Assembly (NCBI GenBank): GCA_046760105.1
Contig: JBHIDJ010000019.1
Coordinates: 1-36,978 of the forward strand
DNA: 36,978 bases
Source: JBHIDJ01 sp046760105
GTDB lineage: Bacteria > Pseudomonadota > Gammaproteobacteria > Acidiferrobacterales > SPGG2
Direction: 5' to 3'
In this document: positions 7,121 through 15,806 of the stretch, piece by piece
Layout of the letters: every line of letters begins with the position of its first letter
How positions within the stretch are numbered: position 1 is the first letter of the stretch
The notes under the pieces: generated by a model
Databases searched by the model: none
What the model was told of the DNA's origin: nothing
What the model saw: the letters and a program-made list of their open reading frames with translations, nothing else
Program-made: the position numbers and the translations under genes

Positions 7121-9463
7121 CTAGTTATTCAGCTTCGCGCCCCACGAAGAATCGACAAGCCAGCGCTTTAGCTTTGTTATCGGCAATGGCTCACTGATGA
7201 AGATACCCTGTGCAGCATCGCAGCCCAGATTCGTCAACAGCATGAGCGTGTCCGCGTCCTCAACGCCTTCGGCGATTACCCTGAGACCCATGTTATGCGC
7301 AAGTTCAATGCTAGAACGAACAATCGTCGCGTTTCCGTCATCTCGTGTCATGTCAATAACAAACGACTGATCAATTTTGATGAGGCTTACCGGCAGTTTT
7401 TTCAAGTAGCCAAGCGATGAATAGCCGGTACCAAAATCATCAATCGATAGTTTGATACCAGTTTTCGCGATCGCTGTCAGCACTTCCATCGCGCGCACCG
7501 GATCGATCATCACGGTGCTCTCGGTCATTTCCAACTCAAGCCAATCGGCTTTGACCTCGCACGCGGCGATCAGATCTGCCAGACTCTCTTCGATGTATGG
7601 ATCTTGCAGATCACGTGTCGACAAATTAACGGAAACGGGGATATTAAAGCCCTCATTATGCCAGTCATGGCAATCTCGCAATGCTGCGTTCAACACCCAT
7701 GGGGTGAGATTCCTGATCAAACCGCTCTGTTCCATCAAAGGGATAAACGTGTCCGGCAGAATTATGTCCTTCTCCGGATGTTGCCAGCGAACAAGCGCCT
7801 CCAGTCCGGCGAGCTCGCCCGTTTGCAGGTTTACCTTAGGCTGGTAGTGGATCACGAACTGCTGATAATCCACCGCATGACGTAGCTCTCCCATCAACGC
7901 CAGCCGGTTTGGCGTATGGCGGTCTAGTTGTGGTGTATAAAACGCAACCCCATCGCTCCCTTTCTTGGCGGCATACATCGCAACATCGGCACGTTGTGTG
8001 AGTACGTTGGCATCCTCACCGTGTTCCGGATACAGCGCAATGCCGATGCTCGCCCCAATCTCGAAACTCTGCGCTTCGACGATGAAAGGTACGCGCAGGG
8101 CTTTCAACAACATGCGTGCCGCCATCTCCGCATGCTTCTGGCCAACCGTCGCAAGTAAAATCGCGAACTCGTCACCACCCATGCGCGCAACGGTATCGCT
8201 TTCTCGAAGCTTTTCTTTCAACCGCTCTCCCACCTGCTGCAACACCTGATCGCCGATATGATGGCCGAGGGTGTCGTTAACGTCTTTAAAATGGTCGAGA
8301 TCCATAATAAAAAGCGCGAATGGTTTATGTGTGCGGCGCGCACTGAGAATAGCTTGTTTCAAGCGATCATGAAAAAGGGTGCGGTTGGGCAGCTTGGTGA
8401 GATGGTCAGTAAAGGCCATGTGCTCTAGGCTTTCATAGAGCTCTTTTAACCGCGTCGTCATATCATTGAATCCAGCGGCGAGCTCGGAGACTTCCACGTT
8501 GCCCTCGACATGCACACGTTGCCCGAGATGGCTTTTGTCTTGCCGCAGCTTGCGTAATTGCTCAGTGAGTGCCCGCAGTGGATTCAAGGCTGTGTGTCTC
8601 AGCACCATCAACGCTATGGCGACGGCGAGGGCCGTCACAACTACCGCCACCAGCATCACCAGGTATCGCGTGTGCGCTAACTTTTTATAGAAGGGGGTCA
8701 GATCTTTGACCACTGCGATCTTTACAGTCTTGTCCGAATACTGAATTGGGCGTGTGTATTCGGCAACCAGGTGTTTGTCAGTGACGCTAGGTTGTGGCCA
8801 GTCACGGGATTTATACAGCGTGGAGTCAGAGAACGTGAGGCGCAGCGGCATGTCGAAGATCTTTGCCATGGTGCGAAGTAGCTGTGTCGGGTCAGCCACA
8901 ATCTGCAGATAGCCAACAACGTTATCACCAACCACGGGCACCATGACCGCGTAGTACGGGTGGCGACCCGCCGTACAGAGCCCAGATACGCCGCTCACAT
9001 GTGCGGCTTTCTTGGGACCACCTACAAGTGAGAATATATTCTCACAAGTAAGGCGATTGAGCTGATGCTGGCGCGGGCCGCCCGACGATTCTCCAATTAG
9101 ATTGAATTCCCCATCGTAAGCGAAGAGCTTCAATCCCGTTGGCCTGCTGGTAACGCTCGTGCGGGCCTGCAGCTCGTTGTCGAGGCGTTTAACCACGGCA
9201 ACTGAGTCTCTGTTTTTCAACGCGGCGTGGAAGGCGGGCTCGCGCTGAAGTATCTCCGCCAACCGGTAAGACTGCTTTTTCAGGTCCAACAATAACGTGT
9301 CGGCCTCCTGGCTAATCATTTGCACGACGGCTGCGCGCTGGTGCTCAATAGCCAAATTCCGGTAGATGGCACCCGTCAACAGGGCCAAGACGAGCCCAAG
9401 CAGTCCCATAGCCACAATGGTTATAACCAAACTGCTACGCAGTGATAGCCGCTGAATCTTCAT
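7121..9463 (-). CDS. Membrane sensor with HAMP, GGDEF and EAL domains (c-di-GMP turnover)
   Basis: This 780-residue inner-membrane protein is predicted to make and/or degrade cyclic di-GMP. Membrane helices lie at about residues 10-30 and 268-290, flanking a periplasmic sensor of about 235 residues. A HAMP linker (about 288-345) follows. The cyclase domain has an intact GGDEF (429-433) and the inhibitory I-site RxxD (Arg420, Asp423). The phosphodiesterase domain has EAL (555-557), SVNLS, EMTES and DDFGTGYSSL, so both activities are possible. No ligand can be named for the periplasmic domain, which has a Cys pair (Cys140, Cys163) that might be bonded. The gene is convergent with the quinone reductase gene and has no operon partner. 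Confidence 0.93.
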   Translation of the reverse strand: MKIQRLSLRSSLVITIVAMGLLGLVLALLTGAIYRNLAIEHQRAAVVQMISQEADTLLLDLKKQSYRLAEILQREPAFHAALKNRDSVAVVKRLDNELQARTSVTSRPTGLKLFAYDGEFNLIGESSGGPRQHQLNRLTCENIFSLVGGPKKAAHVSGVSGLCTAGRHPYYAVMVPVVGDNVVGYLQIVADPTQLLRTMAKIFDMPLRLTFSDSTLYKSRDWPQPSVTDKHLVAEYTRPIQYSDKTVKIAVVKDLTPFYKKLAHTRYLVMLVAVVVTALAVAIALMVLRHTALNPLRALTEQLRKLRQDKSHLGQRVHVEGNVEVSELAAGFNDMTTRLKELYESLEHMAFTDHLTKLPNRTLFHDRLKQAILSARRTHKPFALFIMDLDHFKDVNDTLGHHIGDQVLQQVGERLKEKLRESDTVARMGGDEFAILLATVGQKHAEMAARMLLKALRVPFIVEAQSFEIGASIGIALYPEHGEDANVLTQRADVAMYAAKKGSDGVAFYTPQLDRHTPNRLALMGELRHAVDYQQFVIHYQPKVNLQTGELAGLEALVRWQHPEKDIILPDTFIPLMEQSGLIRNLTPWVLNAALRDCHDWHNEGFNIPVSVNLSTRDLQDPYIEESLADLIAACEVKADWLELEMTESTVMIDPVRAMEVLTAIAKTGIKLSIDDFGTGYSSLGYLKKLPVSLIKIDQSFVIDMTRDDGNATIVRSSIELAHNMGLRVIAEGVEDADTLMLLTNLGCDAAQGIFISEPLPITKLKRWLVDSSWGAKLNN

Positions 9464-10037
9464 ACAATGTCACGCAGGGCATTCACGCAGCCCCACACAA
9501 AGTTCTGGCCATTTGCCATCTACACTGACAAATCATGGTGAATCACACGAGCGTAGATCGCCCCAGGCATACGCTACGACAGCAGCCACATGCCGCTAGA
9601 GTGTGTCGATTTGAGCCGCCCGAAACAGGTCAGACTCTTCGACGGCCTGTTCCGGTTGATCGTGAGATCGTTCTAAGGCAGGGGCCCATGGCCACCGGTC
9701 CCGCCAACTTACGGGCCCAGTCCATCGGGCCTTGATGCGCTCTACTACACGTTTTTAAAGGACATCAGTACGGGCACCGCAAAACGAAACCCCGCGGCGC
9801 ATCCCCGGCTCCCGCAGAAGCCTTGGCAGTGCGCCCGCTGCACCCACGCCCCCTTACGGTTTAAGTCTAGATCAAAAATCCGTAGACGGTGGGGACGCCG
9901 AAATACCCAATAACTCTCTGGAACTCAGTCACTTAAGTGATGCTGCCGGCCACTTCCGATTCCGGTAAGATCTGCCCGGGCCTGGGATTACTCAGTCTTT
10001 ACCGGCGGTTATACGGGCGGCTTGCGAGAACAACAGA
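9464..10037. other. 574 bp intergenic region without a supported gene
   Basis: No open frame here shows codon bias, a ribosome binding site or recognisable family features. The only motif noted is a perfect 12-bp palindrome, TCACTTAAGTGA (9929-9940), about 100 bp before the kinase-family gene. No tRNA T-loop motif or hairpin with a T-run was seen on either strand. Confidence 0.4.
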
Positions 10038-10922
10038 ATGCCTTTTCTTTCGAAACTCGGCCGTGAGATCAGCACGGCCACCGGCAGACCGTTTGTCGTG
10101 CACGAGCAGCGTTCCGTCGGTGGTGGCTGCATTAATTCTGCTTTCGTGCTGATCGGCGACGGACAACGCTACTTCGTGAAACTCAACCGTGCGTCGAAGG
10201 CGGACATGTTTGCCGCCGAGTTCGCCGGTCTGCAGGAAATCGCGCGAGCAAACGCGATCCGCGTCCCTACCCCGATTTGCTGTGGAACCGATGACGATTA
10301 CGCCTATCTCGTACTGAACTATATCGAGCGCGGCAGCGGTAATGCACAGAGCATGGAACAATTCGGCCACGATCTGGCGCAGATGCACCGCTTCACCCGC
10401 AACCGATACGGCTGGGATAGGGATAACACCATCGGCGCTACCCCCCAACTAAATACACCCTCCGATGACTGGGTCGAGTTCTGGCAACACCGAAGGCTAG
10501 GATTTCAACTCGAGCTCGCCGCACGCAATAGGGGTGGCGCGAATTTGCAGCGTAAGGGCGAACAACTCCTCGGTCGGATGGGAACATTCTTTCACGATTA
10601 CGCACCCGCACCCTCGCTTCTGCACGGCGACCTGTGGTCGGGTAACTACACCATCGACACGCAGGGCCGAGCAGTTATCTTCGATCCGGCTGTCTACTAC
10701 GGTGACCGCGAGACAGATTTGGCCATGACCGAGTTGTTCGGCGGCTTTTCAGGCCGCTTCTACGCCGCCTACTGCGATGCATTTCCTTTGCAACCAAGTT
10801 ACGCGGTCCGTAAGACCTTGTATAACCTCTATCATGTTCTCAACCACTTCAATCTGTTTGGCGGCGGTTATGCCTCGCAGGCGGAACACATGATCGATGC
10901 GCTCGTGAGCGAGATTCGCTAG
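10038..10922 (+). CDS. Fructosamine-3-kinase family protein
   Basis: This 294-residue cytosolic protein belongs to the fructosamine kinase/YniA family, which phosphorylates sugar adducts on proteins or free ketosamines so that they break down. The protein-kinase-like fold is visible. It shows RSVGGGCINSAF near the N-terminus, an ATP-binding lysine in YFVKLN (Lys48), the catalytic loop HGDLWSGN (196-203) and the metal-binding FDPAVYYGDRETDLAM starting at 215. Length fits the family (about 285-300). The start ATG at 10038 directly precedes MPFLSKLGREIS. The next gene starts about 30 bp downstream on the same strand, so co-transcription is possible. The true substrate is unknown. Confidence 0.92.
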   Translation: MPFLSKLGREISTATGRPFVVHEQRSVGGGCINSAFVLIGDGQRYFVKLNRASKADMFAAEFAGLQEIARANAIRVPTPICCGTDDDYAYLVLNYIERGSGNAQSMEQFGHDLAQMHRFTRNRYGWDRDNTIGATPQLNTPSDDWVEFWQHRRLGFQLELAARNRGGANLQRKGEQLLGRMGTFFHDYAPAPSLLHGDLWSGNYTIDTQGRAVIFDPAVYYGDRETDLAMTELFGGFSGRFYAAYCDAFPLQPSYAVRKTLYNLYHVLNHFNLFGGGYASQAEHMIDALVSEIR

Positions 10923-10954
10923 GATCGGCGGCGGCAGCTTAGTCGTTGCGCGTT

Positions 10955-12070
10955 ATGATTTTGCGAAAAACCCTCACCCTGTTTATTCCGCTGGCGGCGA
11001 TGCTGATCGGCCTACCGCTCATGGGCGTTGCGCTCGCAGGCAAACCGGTCTCCCTGTATCTTGCATTTCCACCAGTTACAACATTCGTCGTACACGCGCC
11101 GTTTTCCTGGTGGGTGTTTTGGACGCTTGTCGTGCTCGTGCTCGCTTTTGTGACACCGTTTATCTACTGCGTCATCCGCTCGACAACACCGACACAAGAT
11201 ATGTCGGCGCAGACCCGGGTACTGCCATGGTGGGGCTGGCTCGGAATCGCGATCATGGTGCTCGCGTGGTCGCTCGCATGGAACCGTTTTTCCTGGTTCC
11301 AGCGATTTCAAGAATACACGTTCAGCCCGTTATGGCTGGGTTACATACTCTTCATCAATGCACTGACCCGCAAGCGCACTGGTCATTGTATGTTACAGGA
11401 CCGCACTGGTTATTTTTTGGCACTTTTCCCATTGAGTGCCGGTTTCTGGTGGTTCTTCGAATATCTAAACCGCTTCGCGCAGAACTGGCATTACGTAGGT
11501 GTCAGTGAACTCGGTCCGTGGGAGTACTTTTGGCAAGCGACGCTGCCATTCTCCACCGTGTTGCCGGCGGTGTTGAGCACACGTGACTGCCTGGCGTCGT
11601 TCCCACGACTCAGTAGTGGGCTGTTGCGTGTATGGCCGATCCGACTTATTCGACCAAAACAAGTCGCTTGGGCAACACTGCTCATCGCCGGTCTCGGGCT
11701 TGCTGGAATCGGTATCTGGCCCGAGCACTTGTACGCGTTGTTGTGGGTCGCACCACTGTTCATTATCGTCGCACTGCAAGCGACAGGCGGCGAGCCAACC
11801 ATCTTTGACTCAGTGGCTGATGGTGACTGGCGGAGACTTTGGCTGGCGGCGCTGGCAGCGTTAATCTGCGGCTTTTTTTGGGAGTTATGGAACTACAAGA
11901 GCCTGGCTCACTGGGAGTACTCGATACCCTACGTTGACCGCTTCGAGATTTTTCACATGCCAATGTTAGGTTACGCCGGCTATCTGCCGTTTGGTCTGCA
12001 ATGCCTGGCCATTGTGAGTGTGCTTGATCAATTTTGGCGGAACACATCGAGGCCGCTTAACAGCGTGTAA
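10955..12070 (+). CDS. Polytopic membrane protein with an internal duplication
   Basis: I do not recognise a named family for this protein of about 371 residues. It has roughly ten hydrophobic segments rich in Trp and aromatic residues. Two segments look like copies of one another. The first has FWWFFEYLNRFAQNWHYVGV and then GPWEYFWQATLPFSTVLPAV. The second has GFFWELWNYKSLAHWEYSIP and then FEIFHMPMLGYAGYLPFGLQ. Both share W-x-x-x-E-x-x-N, then W-x-Y, then a Pro-rich loop. The pattern is loosely like lycopene-cyclase-domain (CarR/CrtY heterodimer) proteins, but that is a guess. ATG at 10955 was preferred to TTG at 10946. Function unknown. Confidence 0.75.
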   Translation: MILRKTLTLFIPLAAMLIGLPLMGVALAGKPVSLYLAFPPVTTFVVHAPFSWWVFWTLVVLVLAFVTPFIYCVIRSTTPTQDMSAQTRVLPWWGWLGIAIMVLAWSLAWNRFSWFQRFQEYTFSPLWLGYILFINALTRKRTGHCMLQDRTGYFLALFPLSAGFWWFFEYLNRFAQNWHYVGVSELGPWEYFWQATLPFSTVLPAVLSTRDCLASFPRLSSGLLRVWPIRLIRPKQVAWATLLIAGLGLAGIGIWPEHLYALLWVAPLFIIVALQATGGEPTIFDSVADGDWRRLWLAALAALICGFFWELWNYKSLAHWEYSIPYVDRFEIFHMPMLGYAGYLPFGLQCLAIVSVLDQFWRNTSRPLNSV

Positions 12071-12113
12071 AACGGGGTGCAAAGGGCCATACCCTTTGCG
12101 CGACAAGCCACCG

Positions 12114-12818
12114 ATGCGCAGGAAGAAAAATACATTTGTCAGTCAAACTGTTGTGGTAACGGGCGGATCGCGCGGCATTGGCTATGCCACAGCCAGGACC
12201 TTTCTCGAACGCGACGCCAGGGTCGCAATCTGTGCCCTCAACCAACAACGCCTACATGACGCAGCCGCGAGTTTGATGCAGCTTGGCGAGGTTGAGGCGG
12301 TTCAGGCAGACGTGACTCAGTACAGCGACGTCGAGGCGTTTATTGAAAAGACAAACAAACGATTCGGCAGGATAGACATCTTGGTCAACAACGCTGGCCT
12401 CGCTTGGGAAGGTGACTATAGTGACGAGTCTAAAGAGAGTATCGATAACATCATTGACGTTAATGTGAAGGGGGTTTTATATGCTGCACGCGCGGTATTG
12501 CCCTATATGCGCGAAGCCAAGCGCGGTGTCATCGTAAACGTATCATCGGGGGCCGGCCTGACTGGGTTTGCTGGGCTCGCGACGTATTGCACGTCGAAGT
12601 TTGGGGTTGTCGGTTTTACCGAGAGTCTGGCACAGGAAGTCGAACGGCTGGGTATCCGCGTGTACGCCGTGTGTCCTGGCAGAGTGGCAACGGACATGCA
12701 GGAATTGGTGTCTGGCCGCCGGATCGGCATGTCTCCTGAACGCGTCGCCGAGAAGATCGTGGCGTTGGCGGGACTAAATCCGCCGATTAGAATCGGGAAG
12801 TGTCTGGAAGTTTACTAA
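12114..12818 (+). CDS. Short-chain dehydrogenase/reductase (classical SDR)
   Basis: This is an NAD(P)-dependent oxidoreductase of 234 residues. It shows the dinucleotide-binding TGGSRGIG (16-23), NNAG (92-95), the catalytic serine in NVSSGAG and the YxxxK pair (Tyr158, Lys162). The classical SDR order is complete, and the PGRVATDM segment after the active site matches the fabG-like group. The Arg in SRGIG and the basic N-terminus hint at NADPH preference, which is inferred. The frame is open upstream into the membrane gene, but ATG at 12114 gives the usual SDR start. The substrate cannot be told. It follows the membrane protein gene by 43 bp. Confidence 0.9.
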   Translation: MRRKKNTFVSQTVVVTGGSRGIGYATARTFLERDARVAICALNQQRLHDAAASLMQLGEVEAVQADVTQYSDVEAFIEKTNKRFGRIDILVNNAGLAWEGDYSDESKESIDNIIDVNVKGVLYAARAVLPYMREAKRGVIVNVSSGAGLTGFAGLATYCTSKFGVVGFTESLAQEVERLGIRVYAVCPGRVATDMQELVSGRRIGMSPERVAEKIVALAGLNPPIRIGKCLEVY

Positions 12819-12896
12819 AGCTGCAAGTGACAAGTAGCAAGTAGCAACAAAAGGCCACTGCCTCAACTTGCCACTTCACACTTGCTACTTGCTACT
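12819..12896. repeat. Perfect inverted repeat AGTAGCAAGTAGCAA at a convergent junction
   Basis: The left arm AGTAGCAAGTAGCAA (12833-12847) is matched exactly by TTGCTACTTGCTACT (12882-12896), a 15-bp perfect inverted repeat around a 34-bp loop. Each arm is built from the seven-base word AGTAGCA/AAGTAGC repeated. The right arm contains the sixA stop codon (12892-12894). It lies between convergent genes and probably forms the 3' ends of both transcripts (inferred). Confidence 0.8.
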
Positions 12897-13356
12897 GTTT
12901 TAATAGTTCTGGCCGGAGCATCCACGCGATTGTCCACTTGTCTTCACTACGCTCGAGGCAGACCACACTCCCCGGCTGAAAACTGACGATGTCGGCCGCT
13001 TCATTACCGGCGACGAGTCGGGATACAAGCTTACCGAGGAAAGGCAGGTGACCAACAATGGCAATGCTTTCCTCGGATGCCTCAAGCTGCCGCGCTAGCG
13101 GTTCAGGGTCATCGAGCGGATCGATCCCCGAGGCCGCTTCGATCGCTACCATCGGCGCTAGTCTAGTGGCAAGGATCTCTGCGGTCTGGCGCGCCCGGGT
13201 CTTGCCGCTTTGCAAGACGCGTGTTACAGCAAGGTCGGTCTTCTCCAGGAACACCGCCAGGCGCTCAATGTCAGCGCACCCCGCGCCACTCAACGCACGC
13301 TCCGGATCGGCGTCCTTAGAAAGCGCGTCCCCGTGCTGGATGAGGTAAACCCTCAT
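12892..13356 (-). CDS. sixA: SixA-type phosphohistidine phosphatase
   Basis: This small histidine-phosphatase-superfamily protein of 154 residues matches SixA, which removes phosphate from phosphohistidines on signalling proteins such as HPt domains or PTS components. The catalytic His is in LIQHGD (His8), with Gln in place of the more common Arg; QHG occurs in several SixA-like groups. The RARQTAE segment and the second histidine in IVGHLPFL (His103) complete the active site. The start codon lies one base after the stop of the upstream GAF-GGDEF-EAL gene, so the two are almost certainly translated from one mRNA. The partner phosphohistidine is unknown. Confidence 0.9.
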   Translation of the reverse strand: MRVYLIQHGDALSKDADPERALSGAGCADIERLAVFLEKTDLAVTRVLQSGKTRARQTAEILATRLAPMVAIEAASGIDPLDDPEPLARQLEASEESIAIVGHLPFLGKLVSRLVAGNEAADIVSFQPGSVVCLERSEDKWTIAWMLRPELLKQ

Positions 13357-13357
13357 A

Positions 13358-15193
13358 TCAGCGGATGCCTAGAATATTATCTGTGCCTGCGTGAAGCTGT
13401 GGTCGACCGAAGAAATACCCTTGCGCCCAGTCGACACCGATGTCGTGAAGCAACTCTACCGTCGCTTCGTCCTCGACCCACTCGGCGATAGTGGTCAAGT
13501 TGAGATCCTCGGCGATATCGCGGATGCCCCGGAGGATTGCCCGTACCCTCAATTCCTTGGAGGCTCGGCGCACCAACTCGCCATCGATCTTCACGTAACT
13601 TGCAGGCAAATCAGTAAGATACTGAAACGAAGAGTAGCCACTACCGAAATCATCGATCGCCAGACGAATGCCGTAGTCCAAAAACGGCGCCAGTACCTGT
13701 CGCAGCTCGCGTGAGTTCTGCAGGAACTCCCACTCTGTGATCTCGATAACCGGGGCCGCTAGCCGTCCGTCACTCCCCTGAGTGTCCGCTGCCACTGTAT
13801 GCAACACATCGTCGACGAGCTCTGGATGACGCAGCAGGTCCTGGGAAACGTTTATGAAGCAAGTCAGCGCCTTACCTGGGACGCCCTGCTGATGCCAACG
13901 GTCCACGGCTGCGCGCAGGATCGTAGAATCGATACGCCGTGCGATGCGTAGCTGGCTCGCTGCCTGGATGAAACCACCCGCCTCCAACAAACCGCCGTCT
14001 TCGCTGACGATGCGAGCAAACGCCTCTTCCGCAACGACACGTCCGCTCTCAAGCTCGACGATGGGCTGGTAGGCGGCGCGCACGCGTTCCGCCAGTAGCG
14101 CCGCCTCCAGCTGCGCCGCGATGGAGAATACACCGCGCGCCTCCCGACTGCTGCTGACGACCCGGTTTCGACCCCGGCGCTTGGCCCCGTAGAGGGCGGC
14201 GTCGGCGGCGGTCAAGACTTTGTCCAACCGCTCCCCTGCATGCGGATAGTGCGCCAACCCCACACTGACACTCACCGGAATACGACGACCGTCGATGTCG
14301 ATCGGCTGTTCGGCCACGTGCTGGCGCAGACGTTCGGCAATCACGGCCCCTTTCTCATCGTCCGCATCCGGCAACAGACACAGAAACTCATCGCCACCCC
14401 AGCGGCCAACCCAGTCCCCATCACGCAGACAACGCTGCGCGACACGGGCGATCGCAGCCAATACCCGATCCCCCGCCCCATGACCGTAGTTGTCGTTGAT
14501 CGACTTAAAGCGATCCGCATCAAGCAACAACACGCTGTAGGGCCGCCCGTGGCGTTGCGCCTGCGCATGTTCGCGCTCAAGCATCTGCTGTAAGGCGCCA
14601 CGGTTGAGCAGGCCGGTAAGCGCATCAACCGTGGCCAGGTCCTGCAGCTGTTTGCGCCTAGCCGCTTGTTCCAGGGCCACGCGCGCAAGCTGTGCGAAAG
14701 CAAGGAACGGGTCCAAGCCGACGCGCTGAAAGTAATCCGGTTGGTCTGCGTAGGCGACGACGAAACCTTGGACGACCGAATCCACAGGGGCGAAAGGCAA
14801 CCATACACACGTCTCCAGTTTGTTTTCCAGTGCGCGCTCACGACTGGGCCCGAGACTCGCATCCGAGCGAATGTCGGTAATCACGGGTTGCAAAGGCCGG
14901 TTACGCGGGCCGCCGCCCCACGATACGTCTTGCGCACAGGCACGGGCCGGACCGACGGCATAGGTAGGGCGGACCGTGACATCTTCGGGATCCCCCAGAT
15001 ACATCCAAGCCAGCCGGATGCGTGGCGAGGCGGTGATCAACACATCGCACGCACAACGTAGTATTGCTTCGGGGTCTTGCGCCTGCGCCAGCGTGGCAGA
15101 CGCCGAAAGGAGCGCGCGGTTTAGCGCGTCACGTTCTTGTAACAGGTCAACCGGCGCCTCTTTGTCCGGTACGCCCGTGCTCAGATTGGACAT
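13358..15193 (-). CDS. GAF-GGDEF-EAL cyclic di-GMP enzyme
   Basis: This soluble 611-residue protein has no membrane segment. A GAF-like sensor covers about residues 20-178. The diguanylate cyclase domain has an intact GGDEF (266-270) and I-site RxxD (Arg257, Asp260). In the phosphodiesterase domain the signature is EAF (390-392) instead of EAL, and IAEGVE is IAEWVE. The metal and catalytic residues in FINVS, EITEWEF, DDFGSGYSS, VKIDGELV and AQGYFFG are kept, so phosphodiesterase activity is possible but not certain. It shares an mRNA with sixA, one base downstream. The GAF ligand is unknown. Confidence 0.92.
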   Translation of the reverse strand: MSNLSTGVPDKEAPVDLLQERDALNRALLSASATLAQAQDPEAILRCACDVLITASPRIRLAWMYLGDPEDVTVRPTYAVGPARACAQDVSWGGGPRNRPLQPVITDIRSDASLGPSRERALENKLETCVWLPFAPVDSVVQGFVVAYADQPDYFQRVGLDPFLAFAQLARVALEQAARRKQLQDLATVDALTGLLNRGALQQMLEREHAQAQRHGRPYSVLLLDADRFKSINDNYGHGAGDRVLAAIARVAQRCLRDGDWVGRWGGDEFLCLLPDADDEKGAVIAERLRQHVAEQPIDIDGRRIPVSVSVGLAHYPHAGERLDKVLTAADAALYGAKRRGRNRVVSSSREARGVFSIAAQLEAALLAERVRAAYQPIVELESGRVVAEEAFARIVSEDGGLLEAGGFIQAASQLRIARRIDSTILRAAVDRWHQQGVPGKALTCFINVSQDLLRHPELVDDVLHTVAADTQGSDGRLAAPVIEITEWEFLQNSRELRQVLAPFLDYGIRLAIDDFGSGYSSFQYLTDLPASYVKIDGELVRRASKELRVRAILRGIRDIAEDLNLTTIAEWVEDEATVELLHDIGVDWAQGYFFGRPQLHAGTDNILGIR

Positions 15194-15806
15194 CAGCTCC
15201 GTGCCCTTGCACTACTGCAACCGGCCGGCCCAAGTACCCAAACATGCCGTTTCGGTCCCGCCGGCGTAAATTCAGACAAAACGCTCCCCCACGGACAGTC
15301 CGTCCAAGAACCACCCGCTACATTCCCTTTCAATAAATCGCTAGATGTTCCGCCAGGAAAAACCAACCGCTCTTGACCCCTACACAAGGCCACGTCATTG
15401 GCGTTTATTGCGGTCGGGTCGCGTATGTACCTTCGTGCATGGCAGAACACGCATAGAGTAATGCGCGCACTCGGGCTGTCAATGGCATAAAAAAACTACC
15501 AAATAAAACAGTGTCCTGCGCAGAAGCCAACGCTGTGTTTGTGACACGTTCGTTACACCTCACAGGAAAATATCAGTAAATCAGTAGCATGCATGAACAA
15601 AACGCATACGCTCGCGAAGTCGTTGAACAAACGTGGAATTTGGACGCAACTGTTATCCACAAAGCACATCGAGCCGGAATCGGCTAACGCACGCACAGAC
15701 TTTCTAGGTCACCGCCAGAACGATACACTCACATCGATTTCACCTTAGCCGTGATGGTTGTTTAAAGATGTGCAGGCAATCACCGACACGCACGCGTGGC
15801 CACGAA
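15194..15806. other. 613 bp divergent intergenic region
   Basis: No credible gene is seen. The stretch 15480-15600 is A-rich and contains GTGTTTGTGACACGTTCG (15534-15551). A perfect DnaA box lies at 15653-15661. Promoters for the minus-strand GAF-GGDEF-EAL gene and the plus-strand DUF523 gene must be here, but no convincing -35/-10 pair was found. I looked for, and did not recognise, a GEMM-type c-di-GMP riboswitch. Confidence 0.4.
15653..15661 (+). promoter_or_regulatory. Perfect DnaA box TTATCCACA
   Basis: This is a second exact TTATCCACA in the window, again in an intergenic region. It lies about 146 bp before the DUF523-DUF1722 start. It is isolated, so control or titration by DnaA is more likely than origin function. 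Inferred. Confidence 0.4.

Noticed and set aside
9535..9735. Short open frame of 66 codons in the gap before the kinase-family gene
   Set aside because: No ribosome binding site, no family features, and composition like non-coding sequence.
15194..15480. Possible c-di-GMP riboswitch ahead of the GAF-GGDEF-EAL gene
   Set aside because: No GEMM-type core and no paired receptor stem could be traced.
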